Origin: Bacillota bacterium
GTDB lineage: Bacteria > Bacillota > Clostridia > Acetivibrionales > DTU013
DNA: 64,000 bases
Direction: 5' to 3'
NCBI GenBank assembly: GCA_023435745.1
Contig: JAEZMD010000019.1
Span: forward strand, 1-64,000
Every line of letters starts with the position of its first letter. Position 1 is the first letter of the stretch. The notes under the pieces are model-generated. The model did not search any database. It had not been told where the DNA came from and was given only the letters and a program-made list of their open reading frames with translations. Positions 33,423 through 42,263 of this stretch are shown here, piece after piece. A program made the position numbers and the translations under genes.

Positions 33423-35153
33423 TTACTGCCCCAGAAAAGCGTCAAAGATCTGCTTGTTGTTCAGGTAAAACGCTCCGAAGGAAGCCATGATCTCCATTTC
33501 GATCCTGTCCAGATCTTTTTGTGTCGCCGCGTTCAGATCCATAATGCTGCTCTGCTGAACATTCGGCAAAGTAAACGGCTCTATGGAAAATCTGTCCTCC
33601 CCGGCTAAATTCAAAACGCCGGAGAAGCTGTGGATCCCTAAAAACGGCAAATCAGCCCTGAAGCGTATCTCCGAGGCGCTATTCCTGGAGTTGAGCTTGT
33701 TGTTCTCCCATGCCGTATTGCTCCATTCGCCCTCCAGAGTGCCTTCTCCGGTGTCCCCAAAGAACTTTGCCCTAAAATCCATGTTCCGGTTTGTTTTCAA
33801 CGTCAGTTCATCCGGTTTGGACAAGAGTTCCATTTCGAGCCGGATCCCGGTCCGGCCGCCACCCTGAGGCGTGATAGCATATTCGACAGCTATACTTCCG
33901 CTGGTTTCGTTCTCCCCTGCTTTTTCAAAATCAGGCCTGATATGCAGCTCCATAGTCCTGGAAGCGCCGGAAACTATAATGTCTGCAAACCTGTTCCTTG
34001 CATCTTCAAATACTGTATTGCTACAGCCCGAGGAGATATCCAGCGCTAACCCGCCGTACCCCTTTGTACCCTGCAAATCCAATACCAGCTTCCGATCCAG
34101 AATATTGCCATCCTTGTCGATGACGGTCGTCATCTGCAGACCGTCCTTCACTCTGTATCCGCTCAGGGCCTCCCTCAAAGCATTTCTGAAAACCTCGGGA
34201 TTCTTTTCCACCTTCAGTCTTTCAAGCAGGTTCCTTTCAACCTCGTTCATCGCCGCAGCGCCTGTCTCATCCAAATACTCAAACAGCCGGAACAGACCCG
34301 CCTCTTCCGAAAGCGACGACAGACGCGCAATATTCCCATAAGTGTATTGAAGCAGCGCATCCTCACGCACAATCAGGTCGGCCAGTTCATGAAGCAACGA
34401 TGTTGCAGACTCTTCATCAAGTGAAACCATAACTTCTCTGCCCCTGACCGTTTCTCCCGAAATTGACAACGCCTTTTCCTGGCCATATTTCACAGTATCC
34501 TTTGTGAAATATTTTGCGGCAGCGCTGCCAAGCTTTCCGGCTGAGGCTTTAAAAGCTACGGCATCAAACTCCAATGCGTCGGCGATCACTGCTCCGGTCA
34601 CAAGTCTTTTAGGCTGAATCGGAATGGAAAACTTATTGTAAACCTCCTCCATCTGATCCAGTTCTGCGCTGAAATATTTCCCGGGCAGCAGCACCGGAAC
34701 GGAAAAGTAAAGCTTCTGCCGGTTAGTAAATAGCTCGGCATCGAGAAAAGGCACCTTTTCCAGCAGCAGGGACACATTCGTAAGCGAATTGCCCTCCCTG
34801 GGCTGCTTCCTCATATCTACCACCAGTTTACTTTTCTCTATCAAGCCGGAAAGCCCGCCCATATCCGTTGATCCAAAGGCTTCACCGCCCGAATCGATCT
34901 GCGCTGTGATCTCGACCCGTCTGCGATGAGCTTCCTGCAGGTATGGCGTTTGTTTTTCCAGAAAACCTATATAGCTTTCCTCCACCCACTTTACTGTCTT
35001 TTCAAAACTGTTCTTTTCCGCCCTCAGGTAGAGAGCTTCCGCAGGCTCTGGCAGGAAAAACCTGATTGTAAAAACAATAATAGCGATAACCGCAAGTATT
35101 CCCACGGCTATCAACAGATTCCTATTATTACTTTTTCGCTTTCTCAGACGCAA
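33423..35153 (-). CDS. hypothetical exported protein of the ABC-2 operon
   Basis: A protein of 576 aa with a highly basic N-terminus (RLRKRKSNNRN), one membrane helix (about 12-30) and a long extracytoplasmic part. This part is rich in beta-strand patterns and has no cysteines or catalytic motif that I can see. It resembles the large extracellular proteins that some Clostridia encode beside ABC-2 exporters, and I am not certain of a DUF name. A TTG start with GGGAG eight nt upstream is used. Its place between the ATPase and permease genes suggests that it works with the exporter at the cell surface. Confidence 0.7.
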   Translation of the reverse strand: MRLRKRKSNNRNLLIAVGILAVIAIIVFTIRFFLPEPAEALYLRAEKNSFEKTVKWVEESYIGFLEKQTPYLQEAHRRRVEITAQIDSGGEAFGSTDMGGLSGLIEKSKLVVDMRKQPREGNSLTNVSLLLEKVPFLDAELFTNRQKLYFSVPVLLPGKYFSAELDQMEEVYNKFSIPIQPKRLVTGAVIADALEFDAVAFKASAGKLGSAAAKYFTKDTVKYGQEKALSISGETVRGREVMVSLDEESATSLLHELADLIVREDALLQYTYGNIARLSSLSEEAGLFRLFEYLDETGAAAMNEVERNLLERLKVEKNPEVFRNALREALSGYRVKDGLQMTTVIDKDGNILDRKLVLDLQGTKGYGGLALDISSGCSNTVFEDARNRFADIIVSGASRTMELHIRPDFEKAGENETSGSIAVEYAITPQGGGRTGIRLEMELLSKPDELTLKTNRNMDFRAKFFGDTGEGTLEGEWSNTAWENNKLNSRNSASEIRFRADLPFLGIHSFSGVLNLAGEDRFSIEPFTLPNVQQSSIMDLNAATQKDLDRIEMEIMASFGAFYLNNKQIFDAFLGQ

Positions 35154-35231
35154 TTACTCCACTCCCTTGCTTCTTACTGATGCAGACGGCTACCCCTGGC
35201 TGTCACCGGCTGTTGCTGCCGCATCTGATTA

Positions 35232-35975
35232 TTACACCTGGCTGCCGGTATCATCGGCCAGCCGTAATAGCAGCGACTCAAGATCGCTCACCCCATATGT
35301 CTTCTTTAAATCTTCTGCCGCTCCCACTGCCAGTATTTTCCCCTTATCCATCACAGCTATTCTGTCACAGAGCGTTTCCAGTTCGTCCACATAGTGACTG
35401 GTGAATACAATGGTTCTACCCTGCTTTTTCAAGGCAATCAGCGTATCCAGTATAACCCTGCGCGACTGGATATCCACCCCAACCGTCGGTTCATCCATGA
35501 CAAGAATCCCGGGATGGTGCAGCAGGGAAACAGCTATGTTCAGGCGCCGCTTCATTCCGCCGGAATATTCACAAACACGGTCCCTGATCCTGTCCTCAAG
35601 TCTTGCGACAGCCGTCGCCTCAGCAATCCGCTCTTTCCTGAGCTTACCGCGCAGGCCGTATATTCCTGCCCAGAAGTCGAGGTTATCCTTGCCGGAGAGC
35701 ATTGGGTACAATGCAATTTCCTGAGGCACGAAGCCTATGTCGGTTTTGATCCTGTCAGGCTGTTCGCGCACGCTTACACCGTTGATAAGGATATCTCCCG
35801 CTGTAGGTTTCAGAAGTGTGGCCATTATCGATATCAGAGTGGACTTTCCGGCGCCATTCGGTCCGAACAGGCCGAATATCTCACCTCTTGTGATCCCAAA
35901 ATCCAGCTCCTGAAGCGCAGTATTCCTGCCATATTTTTTTGTCAGTCCCCTGACTTCGATCAACACATTATCCAT
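35232..35975 (-). CDS. ABC transporter ATP-binding protein
   Basis: A cytoplasmic ATPase of 247 aa that drives the ABC-2 permeases downstream. Walker A is GPNGAGKST (about 37-45), followed by the Q-loop FVPQEIALYP. The signature is EYSGGMKRRLNIAVSLL and Walker B is ILVMDEPTVGVD, with the switch histidine in VFTSHYVDE. The family is the DrrA/CcmA-like exporter group. It is the first gene of a five-gene operon running to 30196. A pair of direct repeats upstream (36049-36104) may belong to its control region. Confidence 0.95.
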   Translation of the reverse strand: MDNVLIEVRGLTKKYGRNTALQELDFGITRGEIFGLFGPNGAGKSTLISIMATLLKPTAGDILINGVSVREQPDRIKTDIGFVPQEIALYPMLSGKDNLDFWAGIYGLRGKLRKERIAEATAVARLEDRIRDRVCEYSGGMKRRLNIAVSLLHHPGILVMDEPTVGVDIQSRRVILDTLIALKKQGRTIVFTSHYVDELETLCDRIAVMDKGKILAVGAAEDLKKTYGVSDLESLLLRLADDTGSQV

Positions 35976-36048
35976 ATGTAAATAGTTCTCCGTTCAGACC
36001 TGTATGTTCTTCACATTTCTCATATCATTCTACCACAACGGGCATCAC

Positions 36049-36104
36049 CTGAAAACTTAAAGTAGTTTGCCACACCGTGAAGGCCGTGTATCTGAAAACT
36101 TAAA
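36049..36104. promoter_or_regulatory. direct repeat in the divergent ABC/manA control region
   Basis: CTGAAAACTTAAA occurs at 36049-36061 and again at 36092-36104, 43 bp apart (four helical turns). The position between divergent start codons makes a regulator-binding role possible, but no known motif is recognised. Confidence 0.35.
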
Positions 36105-36179
36105 AGCATGGCTGTTTAATAACACAAATCAATGCTATACTATTTCCTGGGAGAATCTTGTTGTACGGAAGGAGAACTT

Positions 36180-37244
36180 ATGCTGTATCCATTGAAATTT
36201 AAGCCGCTATACAAAGACTATGTCTGGGGCGGACGGAATCTGGCCGTTCTGGGAAAGGTGCTGCCTTCGGAAGGAATCGTCGCGGAAAGCTGGGAAATCT
36301 CCTGCCACAAGAACGGTTCAAGCATCGTTGCAAACGGAGCGTATGAAGGCACTTCATTGCCGGAGTTGATCAACAGCCTTGGCAGAGACGTCATCGGTAC
36401 TGCTTTACCGCAAAAGGACGTTGATCGATTTCCCCTGCTGATCAAATTTATCGATGCGCAAAACAATCTATCCGTCCAGGTGCATCCTGACGACGCATAC
36501 GCTAATGCAAATGAAAACGGGGAATACGGCAAGAATGAAATGTGGTATATCGTTAGCGCAAAACCGGGCGCAAAACTGGTTTATGATGTCGTACCGGGCA
36601 CGACAAGGGAAAAGTTCGCCGCCGCAGTGGCTGAAAATACGGTGGAAAACTGCCTGCAAACCGTAGAAGTGAGCACGGGAGATGTAATCAATATTCCGGC
36701 CGGCTTGGTGCATGCCATCGGTGAGGGTATTATCTTAGCAGAAATCCAGCAAAACTCAGATACAACATACAGAGTATTCGATTATGGACGAGTGGGCAGA
36801 GAACTGCATATTCAGAAAGCACTGGATGTTATTGATTTCAACTCCGCCGGTCGCAGAGCCAAAAGCAGGGGCCTTGAAATGAGCCTTGGCGGCGGATGTA
36901 CAAAAAGGATTGTCGTGGCCAACCGGTATTTCTGTACTGAAATCTATACTGTAAAGGGGTCAGTCCGGGAAAACGCGGATGGGCGCAAGTTCTGCACATA
37001 TATATTTACTGATGGCAGCGGAGCCATCCTCTGGGATGGAGGTCAGCTTCCGATCCGCGCGGGTGAATCCGTTTTGATTCCTGCCGCTATGGGAGAATAT
37101 TCTCTGCAAGGCGATTTCACTGCATTGAAGGCATACGTACCTGATCTTAAGGCCGATGTGATTCAGCCACTAATAAACGCAGGCCGGACACTGGATGAAA
37201 TTCATTCTGAGGTGTCAGGACTGGAGTACATGCAAACCATGTAA
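36180..37244 (+). CDS. manA: mannose-6-phosphate isomerase, class I
   Basis: A cytosolic zinc enzyme that interconverts mannose-6-P and fructose-6-P, linking to GDP-mannose and glycan synthesis. It opens with the family start YPLKFKPLYKDYVWGGRNL. The zinc ligands lie in LSVQVHPDD (about residue 97), the Glu of GKNEMWYIV and the INIPAGLVHAIGEGIILAEIQQNSDTTYRV motif, which includes the catalytic Arg. The cupin barrel is complete at 354 aa. The ATG at 36180 has AAGGAG six nt upstream; the longer open frame from 36132 adds residues not expected in the family. Confidence 0.95.
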   Translation: MLYPLKFKPLYKDYVWGGRNLAVLGKVLPSEGIVAESWEISCHKNGSSIVANGAYEGTSLPELINSLGRDVIGTALPQKDVDRFPLLIKFIDAQNNLSVQVHPDDAYANANENGEYGKNEMWYIVSAKPGAKLVYDVVPGTTREKFAAAVAENTVENCLQTVEVSTGDVINIPAGLVHAIGEGIILAEIQQNSDTTYRVFDYGRVGRELHIQKALDVIDFNSAGRRAKSRGLEMSLGGGCTKRIVVANRYFCTEIYTVKGSVRENADGRKFCTYIFTDGSGAILWDGGQLPIRAGESVLIPAAMGEYSLQGDFTALKAYVPDLKADVIQPLINAGRTLDEIHSEVSGLEYMQTM

Positions 37245-37380
37245 ATTTTTGTTTTATTTTGTCGAAACATTGTCTCGGGAAAATATCAATATTACTTTCC
37301 AATTATTGCATATTTGTGATATACTTTCATATGGCTTAGTCATAAATTCCGGCAATTCGGTAATAATTGGAGTAATGTTA

Positions 37381-38136
37381 ATGAAAAAGAAGGATATAAA
37401 AATTCGCAGGGATAGAGTATTTGTGTTTATTCCAATCGGCTGTCTTCTTGGTATTCTCTTCTTTTATTTATCTAACTATGCTGCCGCAGGCAAATCTTCA
37501 GCCTGGTGTGCGGTGACGGGTCTATTGGCAGGTTCATTATTCGTTTCCTTGTCGATTGGCGCGCAGTATTTTTCATTTTACAAAAGAAGCCTCAAGTCAA
37601 TAGAAGAGCTTAAAAACCGGTCTTCCCAGAACAAGCGGAATGAAGCATATGACCGAAGCAGCCTGGATCCATTTCTGAAGGCTGAAATGGATGCTGCAGA
37701 CAAGGAAAACAAACCGGTCAGTATCATCATGGCTGATTTGGATCATTTTAATGTCATCAATGATACCTACGGTCATATTGTTGGCGATCATATCATTACG
37801 ATTTTCACCCAAGTGGTTTTGAAGTGCCTGAGACCGATAGACATCATCACACAGTATTCGGGAGACGCGCTCATTGTGATCCTGCCGGATACCGATACAG
37901 CGATGGCTGCAGCGATCGCAGAAAAAATCCGGTCCGAGGTTGCAAATACATATATCCCCCCGGTTGATGATGTAGTAGTTTCGTCCATTCATTGCAGTGT
38001 CGGTGTAGCGACCTATCCTGTGCTCTATGACGATAATTCGTCGCCGATCAGAAGCTCCGAACTTGCTTTATACGTGGCTAAAGCATCCGGCAGGGACTGT
38101 GTGCGGGTATACCGCCGTGAAATAGCAATCGGGTGA
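37381..38136 (+). CDS. membrane protein with degenerate GGDEF domain
   Basis: A protein of about 251 aa with two membrane helices (about 13-32 and 40-62), then a GGDEF-fold domain (about 90-245). The nucleotide-binding half is recognisable (PVSIIMADLDHFNVINDTYGHIVGDHII). The signature motif, however, reads YSGDALIVIL where active cyclases have GGDEF or GGEEF. The two acidic residues that hold metal are therefore partly lost, and there is no RxxD inhibitory site. It may bind c-di-GMP or GTP as a sensor, or be inactive. GGAG lies eight nt before the ATG at 37381. It follows manA by 136 bp. Confidence 0.85.
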   Translation: MKKKDIKIRRDRVFVFIPIGCLLGILFFYLSNYAAAGKSSAWCAVTGLLAGSLFVSLSIGAQYFSFYKRSLKSIEELKNRSSQNKRNEAYDRSSLDPFLKAEMDAADKENKPVSIIMADLDHFNVINDTYGHIVGDHIITIFTQVVLKCLRPIDIITQYSGDALIVILPDTDTAMAAAIAEKIRSEVANTYIPPVDDVVVSSIHCSVGVATYPVLYDDNSSPIRSSELALYVAKASGRDCVRVYRREIAIG

Positions 38137-38196
38137 CTTATGTGAAAAAACCTTTGCCGGATTTGCTGTGCAAATGGTGGCGGAATGACTATAATT

Positions 38197-38228
38197 AAAA
38201 AAGTCCGGTGTCTGACACCGAACTTTTT
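38197..38228. terminator. bidirectional terminator
   Basis: AAAAAAGT, then CGGTGT-ctg-ACACCG, then ACTTTTT. It lies between the convergent GGDEF gene and the GGGtGRT gene and serves both. Confidence 0.8.
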
Positions 38229-38288
38229 GTGAACTATCTGCTGTCTCAAAGTTTATTTTGGACAGCTCTTTATTTATTTCATCTGTAC

Positions 38289-39287
38289 TTATTTCATGGC
38301 CTCTTCTACTGCAACCGCAACAGATACTGTAGCGCCGACCATCGGGTTGTTGCCCATTCCGATCAAGCCCATCATTTCAACGTGAGCCGGTACGGAGGAT
38401 GAGCCTGCGAATTGAGCGTCGGAGTGCATTCTTCCCATGGTGTCGGTCATACCATATGAAGCCGGTCCCGCCGCCATATTGTCCGGATGAAGCGTTCTTC
38501 CCGTACCGCCGCCGGATGCAACAGAGAAGTATTTTTTGCCCAGCTCCTGGCATTCCTTCTTGTAAGTGCCTGCGACAGGATGCTGGAATCTGGTCGGATT
38601 GGTGGAATTGCCGGTAATGGAAACATCAACGCCTTCCATATGCATAATGGCAACACCTTCTCTGACGTCATCAGCACCATAGCACCTGACCTTCGACCTC
38701 TCACCGTCGGAATACTTTATTTCTTTAACGATGTCCAGCTTGCCTGTAAAGTAATCGAATTTAGTCTGGACATATGTAAATCCATTTATCCTTGAAATAA
38801 TCTGCGCAGCGTCCTTGCCAAGCCCGTTAAGAATAACTCTCAGCGGCTCGGTTCTGACCTTGTTTGCAGATCTTGCAATACCAATGGCCCCCTCTGCCGC
38901 CGCAAAGGATTCATGGCCTGCAAGGAATGCAAAGCATTTGGTCTCTTCTGTGAGCAGCATAGCGCCGAGATTACCGTGTCCCAATCCAACCTTCCTGTCA
39001 TCGGCGACTGAACCAGGGATACAAAATGACTGCAAGCCCTCCCCGATTGCCTTTGCTGCATCTGCGGCTTTTTTACAGCCCTTCTTCACAGCGATCGCCG
39101 CTCCTGCTACATAAGCCCAGCAGGCATTTTCAAAGCAGATCGGCTGGATATTCTTCACTATATTGTAAGCGTCGATGCCTTTTTCGTCACATAATTTCTT
39201 TGCTTCTTCCAAGGAAGAAATGCCATACTTGTTCAATGCGGCATTTACCTGCTCTATTCTTCTTTCATAACTTTCAAACAATGCCAT
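38289..39287 (-). CDS. GGGtGRT protein (conserved, function unknown)
   Basis: A protein of 332 aa of the family named for its GGGTGRTLHPDN motif (about residue 258 here). The long N-terminal part includes CFENACWAYVAGAAIAVKKG and GHGNLGAMLLTEETKCFAFLAGHESFAAAEGAIG, and the end is a glycine/alanine-rich region. It is not an obvious membrane protein. The family occurs in anaerobic bacteria and archaea, nearly always beside an IscU/NifU-like scaffold as here, 21 nt downstream of it. No biochemical activity is known to me. The partner suggests a metal or iron-sulfur role. The start has GGAGGG upstream. Confidence 0.9.
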   Translation of the reverse strand: MALFESYERRIEQVNAALNKYGISSLEEAKKLCDEKGIDAYNIVKNIQPICFENACWAYVAGAAIAVKKGCKKAADAAKAIGEGLQSFCIPGSVADDRKVGLGHGNLGAMLLTEETKCFAFLAGHESFAAAEGAIGIARSANKVRTEPLRVILNGLGKDAAQIISRINGFTYVQTKFDYFTGKLDIVKEIKYSDGERSKVRCYGADDVREGVAIMHMEGVDVSITGNSTNPTRFQHPVAGTYKKECQELGKKYFSVASGGGTGRTLHPDNMAAGPASYGMTDTMGRMHSDAQFAGSSSVPAHVEMMGLIGMGNNPMVGATVSVAVAVEEAMK

Positions 39288-39308
39288 GACTTTTAACCCT
39301 CCCCCTCA

Positions 39309-40001
39309 TTATTCCTGACGCGGATCGATATACTTTGCAGCGTCATCGAACCGGCCGTATTTGCTTGTTGCTTTCTTCACCGCTTCATTTGCATCCGTGC
39401 CCTTTTTGATCATATCCATCATCTTGCCAAGGTGCACAAACTCATATCCAATGATCTCGTTGTTCTTATCAAGCGCTGTGCGGGTTATGTAGCCTTCGGC
39501 CAATTCCAGGTATCTTGGACCCTTTGCCAGTGTTCCATATGTAGTTCCAATCTGGCTTCTGAGGCCCTTGCCCAGATCTTCCAGACCCGCTCCGATGGGC
39601 AAGCCGCCTTCTGAAAATGCTGTCTGGGTTCTTCCGTAGGCAATCTGCAGGAATAATTCTCTCATTGCCGTATTGATCGCGTCACAAACCAGATCTGTGT
39701 TCAATGCTTCCAAAATAGTCTTGCCGGGAAGAATTTCAGATGCCATGGCTGCTGAATGCGTCATACCCGAGCAGCCTAACGTTTCAACCAACGCTTCCTG
39801 AATAATTCCTTCCTTTACATTCAGCGTCAGCTTACAAGCGCCCTGTTGCGGAGCACACCAGCCCACCCCATGTGTAAGACCGGAGATGTCCTTGACTTCC
39901 TTTGACTGTACCCATTTTCCTTCTTCAGGAATTGGCGCAGACCCGTGATTGGTTCCCTTTGCCACACACGTCATTCTTTCAACTTCATGTGAATAAATCA
40001 T
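39309..40001 (-). CDS. IscU/NifU-like iron-sulfur cluster scaffold protein
   Basis: A protein of about 230 aa related to the NifU N-terminal/IscU scaffold fold. Conserved cysteines lie in GVGWCAPQQGACKLTL (about residue 53) and LVETLGCSGMTHSAAMASE (about residue 80), which correspond to the cluster-binding loop and helix. It is longer than IscU, with a C-terminal extension from about residue 120 (GGLPIGAGLEDLGKGLRSQIGTTYGTLAKG). The ATG at 40001 has AGGGG nine nt upstream and fits the family start MIYSHEVERMTCVAKG. It is cotranscribed with the GGGtGRT gene. Confidence 0.88.
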   Translation of the reverse strand: MIYSHEVERMTCVAKGTNHGSAPIPEEGKWVQSKEVKDISGLTHGVGWCAPQQGACKLTLNVKEGIIQEALVETLGCSGMTHSAAMASEILPGKTILEALNTDLVCDAINTAMRELFLQIAYGRTQTAFSEGGLPIGAGLEDLGKGLRSQIGTTYGTLAKGPRYLELAEGYITRTALDKNNEIIGYEFVHLGKMMDMIKKGTDANEAVKKATSKYGRFDDAAKYIDPRQE

Positions 40002-40025
40002 TCTCTGACCCCTTTCCATGTACAA

Positions 40026-40328
40026 ATTAGTATGATAATTTTTTAATTAATCGGCTATTATTTAGAAAGCCTGGCAGCCGTATCAACAAATATTCTACTA
40101 TATTATTGCAAAAAAGTATATGTGAATTTTTTATCACTCCATTGGACATGCACGAACAGGCAATCCAGTGGGTCATGATGGTCAATAATTCAAGTATAGG
40201 CCGCATTAGGAAACGTAATCATGACTTTTGTACTGTTATTAAACAAAAACTCGGCAAATACAGTAGCAGGATCACGTCAAAAGCTATATAATTGAATTGG
40301 TAACTATTCACACATGGAAGGAATGCGA
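40026..40328. other. intergenic region upstream of glgB
   Basis: About 300 bp. A plus-strand frame of 61 codons (40106-40291, TTG start) has no ribosome site and no recognisable product, and I treat it as chance. The left half is AT-rich and should carry the promoter of the scaffold/GGGtGRT operon. No RNA structure is evident. Confidence 0.4.
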
Positions 40329-42263
40329 ATGAACATGAGTCCTCATGAGTCTGATTCATTATCCCCGTTTATCACCGGCCTTGACCTGCATCTGTTCAAT
40401 GAAGGAACTCACCATAAAGCGTTTGAAAAGCTTGGCGCGCATCTAATGACACAGGACGGGGTAGAAGGAACGCATTTTGCGGTCTGGGCACCCTCGGCTT
40501 TGAGTGTCAGTGTGATCTGTAATTACAATTATTGGGACAGCGGAAGCCACCCTATGAAACCTGTCGGCTCTTCAGGCGTTTGGGCACTGTTTATCCCGGA
40601 TATCGGCCCAGGCGAGATGTATAAATATGAAATCAGGACTCAGTCAGGAGATTATCTGAAGAAGGCCGATCCATACGCATTTTACAGCGAATTGCGTCCC
40701 GGCACCGCTTCTATTGTATTTGACCTGGACAACAGTTACGAATGGCAGGATACAGACTGGATTGAGCGCAGGGATACAGGAAGCACTTTCAACAAACCTG
40801 TGTCCATATACGAGGTGCATCTCGGCTCCTGGTTACGCACAGATGAAAACGGCTTTATAAAATATAGAGAATATGCAGACAAGCTTGTATCGTATGTCGT
40901 CGATATGGGCTATACTCATATTGAGCTGCTCCCCGTTGCGGAGCACCCATTGGATGATTCATGGGGTTATCAGGTAACCGGCTATTATTCGGTAACAAGC
41001 CGGTACGGCCGTCCTGAGGATTTTATGTTTCTGGTCGATGAATGCCATAAGCACAACATCGGCGTCATATTGGACTGGGTTCCGGCTCATTTCCCCAAGG
41101 ACAGTCACGGACTGGCCCGGTTCGATGGCACTGCTTTGTATGAACATAAGGATCCGCGTCAGGGCGAACATCCCGACTGGGGAACCTTGATCTTCAACTA
41201 TGACCGAAATGAAGTCAAAAATTTTCTGATCTCAAATGCCGTCTTCTGGCTGGAGAAATACCATATAGACGGAATCCGCGTAGATGCCGTGGCCTCCATG
41301 CTGTATCTGAATTATGGCAGAAAGGCCGGAGAGTGGATCCCAAACAAGTATGGCGGTAAAGAAAATCTCGGCGCCGTCGATTTTCTGAAGCAGCTTAACT
41401 CGACGGTATATCAATATTTCCCGGGAATCATGATGATCGCCGAGGAATCCACCTCCTGGCCCATGGTCACAAAGCCCCCATATACAGGCGGTCTGGGCTT
41501 TACATATAAATGGAACATGGGCTGGATGAATGATTTCCTCCGATATGTATCCATGGACCCGGTCTATCGCAAATTCCACCACAACTATATTACCTTTTCA
41601 ATCATGTATGCCATGACTGAAAATTTCATCCTTGTCCTCTCTCATGATGAGGTGGTACATGGAAAGTGCTCCATGATCGAAAAAATGCCGGGAGACTACT
41701 GGCAGAAATTTGCCGGACTCAGGGTAGCCTATGGCTATATGTATGGACATCCCGGCAAAAAGCTGCTTTTTATGGGAAATGAATTCGGGCAGTTTATTGA
41801 GTGGAATTTCAAGCAGGGACTGGACTGGAACCTGCTAGGCTACGATAAGCACAGGCAGTTGAAGGATTATGTACGCGATCTGAATAAGCTGTACACCTCG
41901 GAAAGGGCCTGCTATGAGATTGATTTCAGCTATGACGGCTTTGAATGGCTCGATTGCAACGACAGCGACCATAGCGTCATCTCTTTCCTGCGAAAGACCA
42001 GCCGGCCTGAAGACACACTGTTATTTGTATGTAATTTCACACCGGTGGTATACAACGATCATATGATCGGTGTTCCATATGATGCTTTCTACAAAGAGCT
42101 TCTGAACAGCGACTCCGAGATTTATGGCGGCAGCAATATCGGCAACCTTGGCGGGGTATACGCCGAACACTCATCTTACCAGCAGAAGCCTTATTCCATC
42201 AGGATACAGGTTCCGCCGCTGGCTACGGTCGTCTTCAAGCCGGAGACAGGGCCTTCCGGCTAA
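40329..42263 (+). CDS. glgB: 1,4-alpha-glucan branching enzyme
   Basis: A cytosolic GH13 enzyme that introduces alpha-1,6 branches in glycogen. An N-terminal CBM48 domain (about 25-120, HFAVWAPSALSVSVI) precedes the barrel. Catalytic features are HIELLPVAEHPLDDSWGYQ, GIRVDAVASMLY (nucleophile Asp), IAEESTSWP (acid/base Glu) and LSHDEVVHGK (third Asp). The C-terminal beta domain follows. Length (644 aa) is typical. The ATG at 40329 has AAGGA six nt upstream. It is a single gene with no other glycogen gene in the window. Its stop overlaps that of the convergent binding-protein gene by 4 bp. Confidence 0.96.
   Translation: MNMSPHESDSLSPFITGLDLHLFNEGTHHKAFEKLGAHLMTQDGVEGTHFAVWAPSALSVSVICNYNYWDSGSHPMKPVGSSGVWALFIPDIGPGEMYKYEIRTQSGDYLKKADPYAFYSELRPGTASIVFDLDNSYEWQDTDWIERRDTGSTFNKPVSIYEVHLGSWLRTDENGFIKYREYADKLVSYVVDMGYTHIELLPVAEHPLDDSWGYQVTGYYSVTSRYGRPEDFMFLVDECHKHNIGVILDWVPAHFPKDSHGLARFDGTALYEHKDPRQGEHPDWGTLIFNYDRNEVKNFLISNAVFWLEKYHIDGIRVDAVASMLYLNYGRKAGEWIPNKYGGKENLGAVDFLKQLNSTVYQYFPGIMMIAEESTSWPMVTKPPYTGGLGFTYKWNMGWMNDFLRYVSMDPVYRKFHHNYITFSIMYAMTENFILVLSHDEVVHGKCSMIEKMPGDYWQKFAGLRVAYGYMYGHPGKKLLFMGNEFGQFIEWNFKQGLDWNLLGYDKHRQLKDYVRDLNKLYTSERACYEIDFSYDGFEWLDCNDSDHSVISFLRKTSRPEDTLLFVCNFTPVVYNDHMIGVPYDAFYKELLNSDSEIYGGSNIGNLGGVYAEHSSYQQKPYSIRIQVPPLATVVFKPETGPSG

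Noticed and set aside
40106..40291. A 61-codon frame upstream of glgB
   Set aside because: TTG start, no ribosome site, no recognisable composition; kept only as a note in the intergenic entry.
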